A DNA stretch of 64,000 bases from Streptomyces agglomeratus (GCF_001746415.1 NZ_MEHJ01000001.1:5586501-5650500), one strand, 5' to 3'. Counted from the stretch's first letter, positions 25,661 to 34,855 are shown. Translations and numbers: made by a program. Notes: a model not told the origin generated them from the letters alone.

Positions 25661-26704
25661 CTACGGGCGGGGGCCCGATGCGGTTGAACCGCGTACTACC
25701 AACTCGGGCATGAAGACGAACTCGCTGTGCGGTGCCGGTGTGCCGCCGACCTCTTCGAGGAGCGTACGGACCGCGGCCTGCCCCATCGCCGTCACCGGCT
25801 GCCTGATGGTCGTCAGCGGAGGGTCCGTGAACGCTATGAGGGGCGAATCGTCGAAGCCGACCACCGAGATGTCGCGCGGTACGTCGAGACCCAGGCGGCG
25901 GGCGGCGCGGATCGCTCCGAGCGCCATCATGTCGCTGGCGCAGACGACCGCCGTGCAGCCCCGCTCGATCAGGGCCGAGGCGGCGGCCTGGCCGCCCTCC
26001 AGCGTGTAGAGCGAGTGCTGGATCAGCTCCTCCGCCTGCTCGGGACCGAGGCCGAGCCGCTCCTGCATCGCGGCGCGGAAACCCTCGATCTTGCGGAGTA
26101 CGGGAACGAACCGCTTCGGGCCGACGGCCAGGCCGATACAGGTGTGGCCCAGCGACGCCAGGTGCGTGACCGCGAGCCGCATCGCCGCGCGGTCGTCGGG
26201 GGAGATGAAGGGCGCCTGGACCTTTGGCGAGAAGCCGTTGACCAGGACGAAGGGGACACCCTGGGCGCGCAGCTGCTCGTAGCGCTGCATGTCCGCCGTG
26301 GTGTCCGCGTGGAGCCCGGAGACGAAGATGATGCCGGAGACCCCGCGGTCCACGAGCATCTCGGTGAGTTCGTCCTCCGTCGAGCCGCCGGGGGTTTGGG
26401 TCGCGAGGACCGGCGTGTAGCCCTGACGCGTCAGACCCTGGCCGATGACCTGGGCCAGGGCCGGGAAGATCGGGTTCTCGAGCTCGGGGGTTATGAGGCC
26501 GACCAGTCCGGCGCTGCGCCGGCGCAGGCGTACGGGGCGCTCGTATCCGAGGACGTCGAGCGCGGCAAGTACGGATTCGCGGGTGGCCGCGGCTACCCCG
26601 GGCTTGCCGTTGAGTACGCGGCTGACCGTCGCTTCACTGACCCCCGCCTGGGCTGCGATGTCGGCAAGCCGTGCGGTCATGGGAGTGGACTGTACCGGGC
26701 GCAT
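25661..26704 (-). CDS. malR: LacI-family maltose/maltodextrin repressor MalR
   Basis: A 347-residue LacI/GalR repressor: helix-turn-helix ARLADIAAQAGVSEATVSRV (residues 10-29) followed by hinge residues and a periplasmic-binding-like effector domain with LVGLITPELENPIFPALAQV, SGIIFVSGLHADTT, CASDMMALGAIRAAR and SVVGFDDSPLIAFTDPPL. It is nearly superimposable on S. coelicolor MalR as I remember it. MalR represses malEFG and is relieved by maltodextrins. The ATG at 26704 starts one base after the stop of the upstream glucosidase gene; an internal ATG at 26680 begins the conserved sequence and is equally possible. It forms an operon with that glucosidase, divergent from malE. Confidence 0.93.
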   Translation of the reverse strand: MRPVQSTPMTARLADIAAQAGVSEATVSRVLNGKPGVAAATRESVLAALDVLGYERPVRLRRRSAGLVGLITPELENPIFPALAQVIGQGLTRQGYTPVLATQTPGGSTEDELTEMLVDRGVSGIIFVSGLHADTTADMQRYEQLRAQGVPFVLVNGFSPKVQAPFISPDDRAAMRLAVTHLASLGHTCIGLAVGPKRFVPVLRKIEGFRAAMQERLGLGPEQAEELIQHSLYTLEGGQAAASALIERGCTAVVCASDMMALGAIRAARRLGLDVPRDISVVGFDDSPLIAFTDPPLTTIRQPVTAMGQAAVRTLLEEVGGTPAPHSEFVFMPELVVRGSTASGPRP

Positions 26705-26705
26705 G

Positions 26706-28331
26706 TCAGATTGCCCACCAAGCGCACGAATCGGCCGGGAGGGTGACGGTGGCGCCGTCCTCGGCGGGCGCCTCGGAGGCGATCAGCAGGCGACCGGGGG
26801 TGGGGAGTTCGGCGGGCCTGGGCGTGGTGTTGAGGGTGCAGACGAAGCCGGGGCGGCTGAACATGAGCAGCCCGTCCGGATAGCCGCCGGGAGGCTGCTC
26901 CCAGGTCATCGGCCCGTCGCCCAGGCCCGGCAGCTCGCGGCGCAGGGCGAGCGCCGAGCGGTAGAGCTCCAGGGTGGAGTGCGGGTCCCCGGTCTGGGCC
27001 TCCACCGTGAGCGACTTCCAGGCGTCGGGCTGCGGCAGCCAGGACGGGGCCGCGCCGTCGGGCGAGAAACCGAACGGCGGCACGTCGCCCGACCAGGGCA
27101 TCGGCACCCTCGATCCGTCGCGCAGGCCGTCCTGGCCGTCGGTGCGGAAGAAGGACGGGTCCTGGCGGACCTCGTCGGGCAGGTCCGTGACCTCCGGCAG
27201 GCCCAGCTCCTCGCCCTGGTAGAGGTACGCCGAACCCGGCAGCGCCAGCATCAGCAGCGCGGCGGCGCGGGCACGCCGCAGCCCCAGGGTCTCGTCACCG
27301 CCGCCGTAGCGGGTGAGGTGGCGGACCACGTCGTGGTTGGACAGGACCCAGGTGGTGGGGGCACCGACGAGGGTGGTCGCGGCGAGTGACGTCTCGATCA
27401 CGGCGCGCATCGCCTGCGCGTCCCACGGACAGTTCAGGAACTGGAAGTTGAACGCCTGGTGCAGCTCGTCGGGGCGTACGTACAGGGCGAGCCGCTCGGG
27501 GGAGGGGGCCCACGCCTCCGCGACGCCGATGCGTTCACCGTCGTACGAGTCCAGCAGCCGGCGCCAGGAGCGGTGGATGTCGTGCACGCCGTCCTGGTCG
27601 AAGAACGGCAGGACCTGGGAGCCGATCATCTTGGCCTGCTCCCGGGCGCCGATGTCGGGCAGCCCCTCGGCCTTGACCATGCCGTGGGCGACGTCGACAC
27701 GGAAACCGTCGACGCCCAGGCCCAGCCAGAAACGCAGGATCGAGTCGAACTCCTCGTGCACCTCGGGGCTGTGCCAGTTCAGGTCGGGCTGCTCGGGCGC
27801 GAAGAGATGCAGGTACCAGTCGCCGTCCGGGGTGCGGGTCCAGGCCGGGCCGCCGAAGACCGACTCCCAGTCGTTCGGTGGCAGTTCCCCGGCCGCGCCC
27901 CTGCCGGGATGGAAGTGGTAGCGCTCGCGGGCCGGGCCGCCCTGCTGGTCGGCCAGGGCGGCGCGGAACCACGCGTGCTGGTCGGAGGTGTGGTTCGGGA
28001 CGATGTCGACGATCACGCGCAGGTTCAGGTCGTGCGCCGCGTTGATCAGCTCCGCGGCGTCGTCGAGGGAGCCGAAGAGCGGGTCGACGGTGCGGTAGTC
28101 GGCCACGTCGTACCCGCCGTCGGCCTGCGGCGACGCGTAGAAGGGGGTCAGCCAGACCGCGTCGGCGCCGAGGGCCGCCACGTGGGGGAGCCGCTCGCGG
28201 ATGCCGCGCAGGTCGCCGATGCCGTCGCCGTCGCTGTCTGCGAAGGAGCGCACGTACACCTGGTAGATGACGGCGTCGCGCCACCAGCCGCGCTCCGGTG
28301 CCGTCCGGGTGGGTGCGAGCTCCTGCGTCAT
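26706..28331 (-). CDS. GH13 alpha-glucosidase (oligo-1,6-/alpha-1,4-glucosidase type), malR-linked copy
   Basis: A 541-residue cytoplasmic (no signal peptide) glycoside hydrolase family 13 enzyme that should release glucose from imported maltodextrins. Conserved regions: DIVPNHTSDQHAWFRAAL, GVDGFRVDVAHGMVKAEG (nucleophile Asp), GVAEAWAPS (acid Glu) and LSNHDVVRH, plus YQGEELGLPEV. AGGGA precedes the ATG at 28331, and the frame stays open far upstream without coding character. It is a paralog of the glucosidase downstream of malG: the two share long stretches such as RPDELHQAFNFQ. Placed between malR and malE, divergently from malE, it is probably under MalR. Confidence 0.93.
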   Translation of the reverse strand: MTQELAPTRTAPERGWWRDAVIYQVYVRSFADSDGDGIGDLRGIRERLPHVAALGADAVWLTPFYASPQADGGYDVADYRTVDPLFGSLDDAAELINAAHDLNLRVIVDIVPNHTSDQHAWFRAALADQQGGPARERYHFHPGRGAAGELPPNDWESVFGGPAWTRTPDGDWYLHLFAPEQPDLNWHSPEVHEEFDSILRFWLGLGVDGFRVDVAHGMVKAEGLPDIGAREQAKMIGSQVLPFFDQDGVHDIHRSWRRLLDSYDGERIGVAEAWAPSPERLALYVRPDELHQAFNFQFLNCPWDAQAMRAVIETSLAATTLVGAPTTWVLSNHDVVRHLTRYGGGDETLGLRRARAAALLMLALPGSAYLYQGEELGLPEVTDLPDEVRQDPSFFRTDGQDGLRDGSRVPMPWSGDVPPFGFSPDGAAPSWLPQPDAWKSLTVEAQTGDPHSTLELYRSALALRRELPGLGDGPMTWEQPPGGYPDGLLMFSRPGFVCTLNTTPRPAELPTPGRLLIASEAPAEDGATVTLPADSCAWWAI

Positions 28332-28414
28332 GAAGATCCCTCTCGTATACGGGGGCGGGCCGGTCCTTGGTCTGTCTACGAGATCAACGCTGGTGCACCT
28401 TGAAAGTAACAGCC

Positions 28415-28442
28415 CTGCAAGACCTTGCGGTAGTGCTTGCAG
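28415..28442. promoter_or_regulatory. Candidate MalR operator cluster, glucosidase side
   Basis: CTGCAAG-AC-CTTGCGG (28415-28430) is a near-perfect inverted repeat, followed by CTTGCAG at 28436-28442 and another CGCAAG at 28450-28455. CTTGCAG-like repeats are the reported hallmark of MalR-controlled and starch-induced Streptomyces promoters. The match to MalR is inference. Confidence 0.65.
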
Positions 28443-28535
28443 GTGCCCGCGCAAGCCCGATATGCCGTGTGCGCCCCCTCTGACAAGGGGCTCGACGGCA
28501 ACCGTGAGGACACGCCGATGTAACGATCGGCTGCT

Positions 28536-28556
28536 CTTGCGGAAAATCTTCGCAAG
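28536..28556. promoter_or_regulatory. Candidate MalR operator, malE side
   Basis: Perfect inverted repeat CTTGCG-N9-CGCAAG, 85 bases before the malE start, followed by CTTGCATCCTTG at 28570-28581. It has the same half-site as the cluster nearer the divergent glucosidase and the amylase operators. Confidence 0.65.
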
Positions 28557-28640
28557 CTCTTTCGGACTCCTTGCATCCTTGTTACGTTCCTCGACGACCC
28601 GGCGCCGCGACGGAGCGGTTCGGCAGTTGAAGGAGTTCAG

Positions 28641-29915
28641 ATGCGACGTGGCATAACGGCCACCGCCCTGGTCGCGACCCTGGCGCTCGCGGCGACCGCA
28701 TGCGGCGGAGACAGCGGTGAAACCGGTGGCAAGAAGGCTTCGGGCAAGCTGTCCGGCACCGTCACCTGGTGGGACACCTCCACCGTCGGCAGCGAGGACA
28801 AGGTCTTCAAGAAGCTGGCGGAAGGCTTTGAGAAGAAGCACCCGGACGTCGACGTCAAGTACGTCAACGTTCCGTTCGGTGAGGCGCAGAACAAGTTCAA
28901 GAACGCCGCCCAGTCCGGCTCCGGCGCCCCCGACGTGATCCGCTCCGAGGTCGCCTGGACCCCCGAGTTCGCGGACCTCGGCTACCTCGCCCCGCTCGAC
29001 GGCACGGCCGCCCTGAAGAACGACAAGGACTTCCTGGCGCAGGCCGCGGCCAGCACGAAGTACAAGGGCAAGACGTACGCGGTGCCGCAGGTCATCGACT
29101 CCATGGGTCTCTTCTACAACGAGAAGATCTTCAAGGACGCCGGTGTCGAGGTGCCCAAGACCATCGCCGAGCTGAAGACCGTCTCGAAGAAGATCAAGGA
29201 CAAGACCGGCAAGACCGGCCTCTACCTGCGCGGCGACGACGCGTACTGGTTCCTCTCCTTCCTGTACGGCGAGGGCGGCGACCTGGTCGACGCCAAGAGC
29301 AAGAGCGTCACGGTCGACCAGGAGCCCGGCGTCAAGGCCCTGAAGGTCGTGAAGGACCTGGTCGACTCCGGGGCCGCCAAGACGGACGCCACCGACGGCT
29401 GGGAGAACATGCAGTCGGCGTTCAAGGACGGCAAGGTCGCGATGATGATCAACGGCCCGTGGGCCGTCGCCGACACCTTCGCCGGCAAGGAGTTCAAGGA
29501 CAAGGCCAACCTGGGCATCACCACCGTCCCGGCCGGCAGCAAGGGCCAGGGCGCCCCGCAGGGCGGCCACAACCTCGCCGTCTACGCGGGCTCCAAGAAC
29601 CTGGAAGCCTCGTACGCCTTCAGCGAGTACATGACCTCCGCCGAGAGCCAGGCGCTGGTCGCCAAGGAGCTGAGCCTGCTCCCCACTCGTACCGCGGTCT
29701 ACTCCCAGCCGGGCGTCTCGGACAACCAGATCGTCGGCTTCTTCAAGCCGGTCGTCGACAAGGCCGTCGAGCGCCCCTGGATCCCGGAGACCGGCAGCCT
29801 CTTCGCGCCGCTGGTGACCGAGTACACCAAGGTCCTCACCGGCCAGACGACCCCGGAAAAGGGCGCCAAGACCACTGGCGACCAGTACCGCAAGCTCCTC
29901 AAGGGCTGGAAGTAA
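28641..29915 (+). CDS. malE: Maltose/maltodextrin ABC transporter, substrate-binding lipoprotein
   Basis: Extracellular binding protein that captures maltose and maltodextrins and delivers them to MalFG. The 424-residue precursor has a lipoprotein signal with lipobox LAATAC (lipidated Cys21) and a family 1 solute-binding fold: GTVTWWDTSTVGSEDKVFKK, PFGEAQNKFKNAAQSG, PDVIRSEVAWTPEFADLGYL and NGPWAVADTFAG. AAGGAG precedes the ATG. It is the first gene of malEFG; malF follows after 19 bases. No ATPase gene is present; in Streptomyces the shared ATPase MsiK serves such systems. Confidence 0.96.
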   Translation: MRRGITATALVATLALAATACGGDSGETGGKKASGKLSGTVTWWDTSTVGSEDKVFKKLAEGFEKKHPDVDVKYVNVPFGEAQNKFKNAAQSGSGAPDVIRSEVAWTPEFADLGYLAPLDGTAALKNDKDFLAQAAASTKYKGKTYAVPQVIDSMGLFYNEKIFKDAGVEVPKTIAELKTVSKKIKDKTGKTGLYLRGDDAYWFLSFLYGEGGDLVDAKSKSVTVDQEPGVKALKVVKDLVDSGAAKTDATDGWENMQSAFKDGKVAMMINGPWAVADTFAGKEFKDKANLGITTVPAGSKGQGAPQGGHNLAVYAGSKNLEASYAFSEYMTSAESQALVAKELSLLPTRTAVYSQPGVSDNQIVGFFKPVVDKAVERPWIPETGSLFAPLVTEYTKVLTGQTTPEKGAKTTGDQYRKLLKGWK

Positions 29916-29934
29916 CAGGAAGGCAGGCCGACTG

Positions 29935-30963
29935 ATGGCTGTCCACACCAGCCAGTCGGTGGCGGAGGCCGCGGGCGACGACGTCGCCCGCGGCCCCGGC
30001 CGCGGTGCTGGCAGAAATCCGGACAAGGGCAGGGGCATGGTCACGTTCCGGCGATCGCTCTCGACCCACTGGTACGCCTGGACCATGGTCGCCCCCGTGG
30101 TGATCGTGATCGGCGTGATCATCGGGTATCCGCTGTTCCGCGGCATCTACCTGTCGATGACCGACGCCAACGAGCGCAACGTCGAACGCAGCATCGGCGT
30201 CAACCAGATGCCCGCGACGTACGAGTTCGTGGGTCTCGACAACTACGCCGACGCGCTCACCGGTGACCAGTTCCTCGGCACCCTCGGCTGGACACTGGTG
30301 TGGACGGTCTCCTGCGTCAGCGTCACGTTCCTGCTGGGCCTCGGCCTCGCGAACATCCTCAACCGGCGGATCGCGGGCCGCTCGTTCTACCGGATGATGC
30401 TGATCCTGCCCTGGGCCATCCCCGGCTTCGTCTCCGTCTTCGCCTGGCGCTTCCTCTACAACGAGGACCGCGGCTTCCTGAACCGGATCCTGGCCGGCGG
30501 CGGCATCGACGCGGTGCCGTGGCTCAACGACCCGACGATGGCGAAGATCTCGGTCATCGCCGTCAACGTCTGGCTCGGCGTGCCGTTCATGATGGTCGCC
30601 CTCCTCGGCGGCCTCCAGTCCATCGACAGCGCCCAGTACGAGGCCGCCGAGATGGACGGCGCCAACGCCTGGCAGCGCTTCCGGCACATCACCCTGCCCG
30701 GACTGCGCCCGGTCAGCGCCACCGTGATCCTGCTGAGCACGATCTGGACCTTCAACATGTTCCCGGTGATCTTCCTGCTCACCCGCGGCGGACCCGGCGA
30801 AGCCACCCAGATCCTGGTCACCCAGGCGTTCAAGTTCTCCTTCGAGATCAGCCCCCGCGACTTCGCGCAGTCGTCCACCTGGGGCGTACTGATCCTGATC
30901 CTCCTGATGCTCTTCGCCGCGGTCTACCGGCGAGTGCTCCGCAAGCAGGGAGATGTCTGGTGA
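29935..30963 (+). CDS. malF: Maltose/maltodextrin ABC transporter permease MalF
   Basis: Inner-membrane channel subunit of the maltodextrin importer. It has 342 residues and six predicted helices after a cytoplasmic N-tail of about 45 residues. The EAA loop that docks the ATPase reads YEAAEMDGANAWQRFRHITL, near residue 238. It lacks the large periplasmic P2 loop of E. coli MalF, as usual for Gram-positive members. Its stop overlaps the GTG start of malG (GTGA). Substrate specificity is inferred from the neighbours. Confidence 0.95.
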   Translation: MAVHTSQSVAEAAGDDVARGPGRGAGRNPDKGRGMVTFRRSLSTHWYAWTMVAPVVIVIGVIIGYPLFRGIYLSMTDANERNVERSIGVNQMPATYEFVGLDNYADALTGDQFLGTLGWTLVWTVSCVSVTFLLGLGLANILNRRIAGRSFYRMMLILPWAIPGFVSVFAWRFLYNEDRGFLNRILAGGGIDAVPWLNDPTMAKISVIAVNVWLGVPFMMVALLGGLQSIDSAQYEAAEMDGANAWQRFRHITLPGLRPVSATVILLSTIWTFNMFPVIFLLTRGGPGEATQILVTQAFKFSFEISPRDFAQSSTWGVLILILLMLFAAVYRRVLRKQGDVW

Positions 30964-31859
30964 GCACCGACACCGCCACCCCCACCCCGGGCTCCAAGGT
31001 CGCCGCGGTCCTCGCCCCGGCGAACGCCCCGCTGCGCGGCCGGCGTTCCCCGCTGGCCTCGGTCGGCCTGCACGCCACGCTCGTCGTGGCGTCCGTGATC
31101 GCCGTGTTCCCCGTCCTGTGGGTCCTGCTGACCTCGCTCAAGCCGCCGGCGTACGCGACCAGCACCGACTTCTTCAAGGACACGACGCTCACCAACTACA
31201 CGAACCTGCTGAACGACACCCCGTTCCTCACCTGGTTCGCGAACTCGCTGCTCGTCGCCGGCCTGACCACGGTCCTCGGCGTCTTCATCGCCGCCACCAC
31301 CGGTTACGCCGTGAGCCGCTTCCGCTTCCCCGGCAAGCGCGGTCTGATGTGGACCCTGCTCATCACGCAGATGTTCCCGGTCGCGGTCCTGATCGTGCCG
31401 ATCTACAACATCATGTCGAGCATGGGCCTGCTCAACCAGCCGGTCGGCCTCGTGATCACATACCTCACGATCGCCGTGCCGTTCTGCGCCTGGATGATGA
31501 AGGGCTTCTTCGACACCATCCCGCGCGAGATCGACGAATCGGGCCAGGTCGACGGCCTCACCCCGTTCGGCACCTTCTGGCGGCTCATCCTGCCGCTCGC
31601 CAAGCCCGGCATCGCGGTGACGGCGTTCTACTCCTTCGTCACCGCCTGGGGCGAAGTGGCGTACGCCTCCGCCTTCATGGTCGGCGACGAGAACCTGACC
31701 CTCGCGGGCGGCCTCCAGAAGTTCGTCAACCAGTACGGCGCCCAGTGGGGCCCGATGGCCGCCGCCTCCGTACTCATCGCCATCCCGGCCGCGCTGGTGT
31801 TCCTCTTCGCCCAGCGCCACCTGGTGACCGGTGTGTCCGCGGGAGCCGTCAAGGGCTAG
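30960..31859 (+). CDS. malG: Maltose/maltodextrin ABC transporter permease MalG
   Basis: Second channel subunit, 299 residues and six helices. The GTG start at 30960 overlaps the malF stop and gives an N-terminus VSTDTATPTPGSKVAAVLAP, about 35 residues before the first helix. The EAA loop reads EIDESGQVDGLTPFGTFWRL, with Ser in place of the usual second Ala. The C-terminal FAQRHLVTGVSAGAVKG is the standard MalG ending. It completes the malEFG operon; a hairpin follows before aglA. Confidence 0.95.
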   Translation: MSTDTATPTPGSKVAAVLAPANAPLRGRRSPLASVGLHATLVVASVIAVFPVLWVLLTSLKPPAYATSTDFFKDTTLTNYTNLLNDTPFLTWFANSLLVAGLTTVLGVFIAATTGYAVSRFRFPGKRGLMWTLLITQMFPVAVLIVPIYNIMSSMGLLNQPVGLVITYLTIAVPFCAWMMKGFFDTIPREIDESGQVDGLTPFGTFWRLILPLAKPGIAVTAFYSFVTAWGEVAYASAFMVGDENLTLAGGLQKFVNQYGAQWGPMAAASVLIAIPAALVFLFAQRHLVTGVSAGAVKG

Positions 31860-31879
31860 CGCTCTCTTCCTTTACGCCG

Positions 31880-31914
31880 GCGGCGCCGGACCCGCACCGA
31901 GGACCCGGCGCCGC
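31880..31914 (+). other. Hairpin between malG and aglA
   Basis: Perfect 10-bp stem GCGGCGCCGG / CCGGCGCCGC with a 15-base loop, 21 bases after malG. It could attenuate read-through or protect malEFG mRNA; there is no T tract. Confidence 0.55.
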
Positions 31915-31941
31915 TCCCACCCCATGACTTCCAGGGACGAC

Positions 31942-33621
31942 ATGACCCAGCACCTCGCTGCTCCCACCGCCCCCACCAGTGCCGCCGCCTTCGGCAACGA
32001 GCGCACCGGCTGGTGGCGCGACGCGGTGATCTACCAGGTCTATCCGCGCAGCTTCGCCGACGGCAACGGCGACGGCATGGGCGATCTCGAAGGAGTACGC
32101 CGCCGCCTGCCGTACCTGCGGGACCTCGGCGTCGACGCTGTCTGGCTCAGCCCCTTCTACGCCTCCCCGCAGGCCGACGCCGGCTACGACGTCGCCGACT
32201 ACCGGGCCATCGACCCCATGTTCGGCACCCTCCTCGACGCCGACGCCCTGATCCGCGACGCCCACGACCTGGGCCTGCGCATCATCGTCGACCTGGTGCC
32301 CAACCACTCCTCCGACCAGCACGAGTGGTTCAAGCGCGCCCTCAAGGAGGGCCCCGGCTCCGCGCTGCGCGAGCGCTACCACTTCCGGCCCGGCAAGGGC
32401 ACGGACGGCGAACTCCCGCCGAACGACTGGGAGTCCATCTTCGGCGGGCCCGCCTGGACCCGTACGGTGAACCCGGACGGCACGCCCGGCGACTGGTACC
32501 TGCACCTTTTCGCGCCCGAGCAGCCCGACTTCAACTGGGAACACCCGGCCGTCGCCGACGAGTTCCGCTCCATCCTGCGCTTCTGGCTCGACATGGGCGT
32601 CGACGGCTTCCGCATCGACGTGGCGCACGGCCTGGTCAAGGCCGAAGGTCTGCCGGACCTCGGCAGCCACGACCAGCTCAAGCTGCTCGGCAACGACGTC
32701 ATGCCGTTCTTCGACCAGGACGGCGTCCACGAGATCTACCGCTCCTGGCGGCAGATCCTCGACGAGTACCCCGGCGAGCGCATCGGCGTGGCCGAGGCGT
32801 GGACCCCGACGGTGGAGCGTACGGCGAACTACGTGCGCCCCGACGAACTGCACCAGGCGTTCAACTTCCAGTACCTCGGCACGGAGTGGGACGCGGCCGC
32901 GCTGCGCGAGGTCATCGACCTGTCGCTCGCCGCGATGCGGCCGGTCGACGCGCCCGCCACCTGGGTGCTGTCCAACCACGACGTGACGCGGCACGCGACC
33001 CGGTTCGCCAACCCGCCCGGTCTCGGCACCCAGATCCGCACCCCCGGCGACCGCGGGCTCGGTCTGCGCCGGGCCCGCGCGGCGACGCTGCTGATGCTGG
33101 CGCTGCCCGGCTCGGCGTACGTCTACCAGGGCGAGGAGCTCGGGCTCCCCGACGTCACCGACCTGCCCGACGAGGCCCGCCAGGACCCGTCCTTCTTCCG
33201 CGCCGAGGGCCAGGACGGCTTCCGCGACGGGTGCCGCGTGCCGATCCCGTGGACGGCCGGGGGGCCGTCCTACGGCTTCGGTACGGGCGGCAGCTGGCTG
33301 CCGCAGCCGGCCGGCTGGGGCGAGCTGAGCGTCGAGACGCAGACCGGCGACCCGGGCTCGACCCTGGAGCTGTACCGCTCGGCGCTGGCCGTACGCCGCG
33401 ACCACCCCGGCCTGGGAGCCGGCACGGACGTGGCCTGGCTGGACGCGCCGCAGGGAGTGGTGGCCTTCGCGCGCGAGGGCTTCGTCTGCACGGTCAACAC
33501 CACGGGTGCGCCGATACGCCTCCCCGCTCCCGGCCGCATCCTGCTCGCCAGCGGCGAAGTCACGTACACCGACGGCGACTTCGACCTGCCCGCCGACACC
33601 ACGGTGTGGTGGACGGTGTGA
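31942..33621 (+). CDS. aglA: GH13 alpha-glucosidase downstream of malEFG
   Basis: A 559-residue cytoplasmic GH13 enzyme, in the position of S. coelicolor aglA (gene name by synteny from memory). Motifs: [36 protein letters not shown] (nucleophile Asp), GVAEAWTPT (acid Glu), LSNHDVTRH, YQGEELGLPDV. It should hydrolyse imported maltodextrins to glucose. I chose the ATG at 31942 because AGGGA precedes it and the paralog left of malE starts with the same MTQ; an ATG at 31924 adds six residues. Its stop overlaps the GTG of the following LacI gene, and it probably belongs to the malEFG transcript. Confidence 0.93.
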   Translation: MTQHLAAPTAPTSAAAFGNERTGWWRDAVIYQVYPRSFADGNGDGMGDLEGVRRRLPYLRDLGVDAVWLSPFYASPQADAGYDVADYRAIDPMFGTLLDADALIRDAHDLGLRIIVDLVPNHSSDQHEWFKRALKEGPGSALRERYHFRPGKGTDGELPPNDWESIFGGPAWTRTVNPDGTPGDWYLHLFAPEQPDFNWEHPAVADEFRSILRFWLDMGVDGFRIDVAHGLVKAEGLPDLGSHDQLKLLGNDVMPFFDQDGVHEIYRSWRQILDEYPGERIGVAEAWTPTVERTANYVRPDELHQAFNFQYLGTEWDAAALREVIDLSLAAMRPVDAPATWVLSNHDVTRHATRFANPPGLGTQIRTPGDRGLGLRRARAATLLMLALPGSAYVYQGEELGLPDVTDLPDEARQDPSFFRAEGQDGFRDGCRVPIPWTAGGPSYGFGTGGSWLPQPAGWGELSVETQTGDPGSTLELYRSALAVRRDHPGLGAGTDVAWLDAPQGVVAFAREGFVCTVNTTGAPIRLPAPGRILLASGEVTYTDGDFDLPADTTVWWTV

Positions 33622-34643
33622 CCGTCCCCGCGCCGCGGCTGGCGCACATCGCGGAGCACGCCTCCGTCAGTGAGGCCACCGTGAGCCGGGTCCTGAACGG
33701 CAAGCCGGGCGTCGCGGACACCACGCGTCAGCGGGTGCTCGCGGCGCTCGACGTCCTCGGATACGAACGCCCCGTGCGGCTGCGGCGCCGCAGCGCGGGG
33801 CTGATCGGGCTGGTGACGCCCGAGCTGACCAACCCGATCTTCCCGGCGTTCGCCCAGGTCGTCGAGCAGGTCCTGGCGGGCCACGGCTACACGCCGGTGC
33901 TCTGCACCCAGCTGCCGGGCGGAGTCACCGAGGACGAACTCGTCGAGCAGCTCGTGGAGCGCGGGGTCGGCGGCATCGTCTTCCTCTCCGGGCTGCACGC
34001 CGACCTCTCGACCGACCCCGCGCGCTACGCCGACCTGGCGGCGCGCGGGGTCCCATTCGTGCTCATCAACGGCTACAACGAGGCGATCAGCGCGCCGTTC
34101 GTCTCACCGGACGACCACGCCGCGATGCGGATGGCCGTCGGCCACCTCGCCGAGCTGGGCCACGAGCGGATCGGCCTGGCGGTCGGCCCGCAGCGGTACG
34201 TGCCGTCCCGGCGCAAACGCGAAGGCTTCGTCGACGCGCTCGGCAGCGCCCTGCGCACGCCGCGGGACGAGGCCGAACTGCTCGTCCAGCACACCCTGTT
34301 CAGCGTCGAGGGCGGCCAGGTCGCGGCCGGGGCGCTGCTCGACAAGGGGTGTACGGGCATCGTCTGCGGCAGCGACATGATGGCGCTCGGCGTAGTGCGG
34401 GCGGTGCGCGAGCGCGGCCTGGCGGTCCCGGACGACGTCTCGGTGGTGGGCTTCGACGACTCGCAGCTGATCGCGTTCACCAATCCGCCGCTGACCACGG
34501 TGCGCCAGCCGGTGCAGGCGATGGCGACCGCGGCGGTGGGCGCGCTGCTGGAGGAGCTGGGCGGGAATCCGGTCCAGCGCACGGAGTACGTGTTCCAGCC
34601 GGAGCTGGTGGTCCGGGACTCGACGGCGCAGAAGCGCGCGTAG
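33618..34643 (+). CDS. Second LacI-family regulator, MalR paralog
   Basis: A 341-residue LacI/GalR repressor starting at a GTG that overlaps the aglA stop. The helix-turn-helix HIAEHASVSEATVSRVLNGK (residues 9-28) is almost the same as in malR, including the recognition helix, so both may read similar operators. The effector domain (GLIGLVTPELTNPIFPAFAQ, GGIVFLSGLHADLSTD, CGSDMMALGVVRAVRERGL, VGFDDSQLIAFTNPPLTTV) has drifted more. It may respond to a related oligosaccharide or compete with MalR. Its HTH lacks the extra N-terminal residues seen in MalR. Function is inferred only from similarity and position. Confidence 0.9.
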   Translation: MTVPAPRLAHIAEHASVSEATVSRVLNGKPGVADTTRQRVLAALDVLGYERPVRLRRRSAGLIGLVTPELTNPIFPAFAQVVEQVLAGHGYTPVLCTQLPGGVTEDELVEQLVERGVGGIVFLSGLHADLSTDPARYADLAARGVPFVLINGYNEAISAPFVSPDDHAAMRMAVGHLAELGHERIGLAVGPQRYVPSRRKREGFVDALGSALRTPRDEAELLVQHTLFSVEGGQVAAGALLDKGCTGIVCGSDMMALGVVRAVRERGLAVPDDVSVVGFDDSQLIAFTNPPLTTVRQPVQAMATAAVGALLEELGGNPVQRTEYVFQPELVVRDSTAQKRA

Positions 34644-34825
34644 CGGAGCCCGCCGGCGAGGGGTGGGGCGGCAGGGGAACCCCGGGCCTGCCCAGGTAGG
34701 GCCGCGGGGAATCGACGGTCCGGGGGGTCCCCCTGTCGTACCCGACCCGGCCGGTCGGGCGCGTGGGGCCCGGACCTGCCGGGACCCCCGGCCGGCCGAG
34801 CCGGAGTCGAGGAGAACGTAGCAGC

Positions 34826-34855
34826 TTCGCAATTGCTTGCGAAAGAGCTTGCAAG
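34826..34855. promoter_or_regulatory. Candidate MalR-type operators upstream of the amylase promoter
   Basis: TTCGCAA-TTGC-TTGCGAA (34826-34843) is a perfect inverted repeat, and the palindrome CTTGCAAG (34848-34855) follows at once. A further CTGCAAG sits at 34961-34967, just downstream of the promoter. The half-sites equal those before malE. Confidence 0.7.

Larger units (their letters stand above)
28332..28640. promoter_or_regulatory. Divergent regulatory region between the glucosidase-malR operon and malEFG
   Basis: The 309-base gap holds no gene but two clusters of CTTGC-type elements, one toward each start codon (listed separately). AAGGAG lies just before the malE ATG and AGGGA before the glucosidase ATG. 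No textbook -35/-10 pair is visible on either strand. Confidence 0.7.

Noticed and set aside
28640..30146. Upstream extension of the malR-linked glucosidase frame opposite malE
   Set aside because: The extension is antisense to malE and lacks coding character; the true start at 28331 has a ribosome binding site and matches the paralog's N-terminus.
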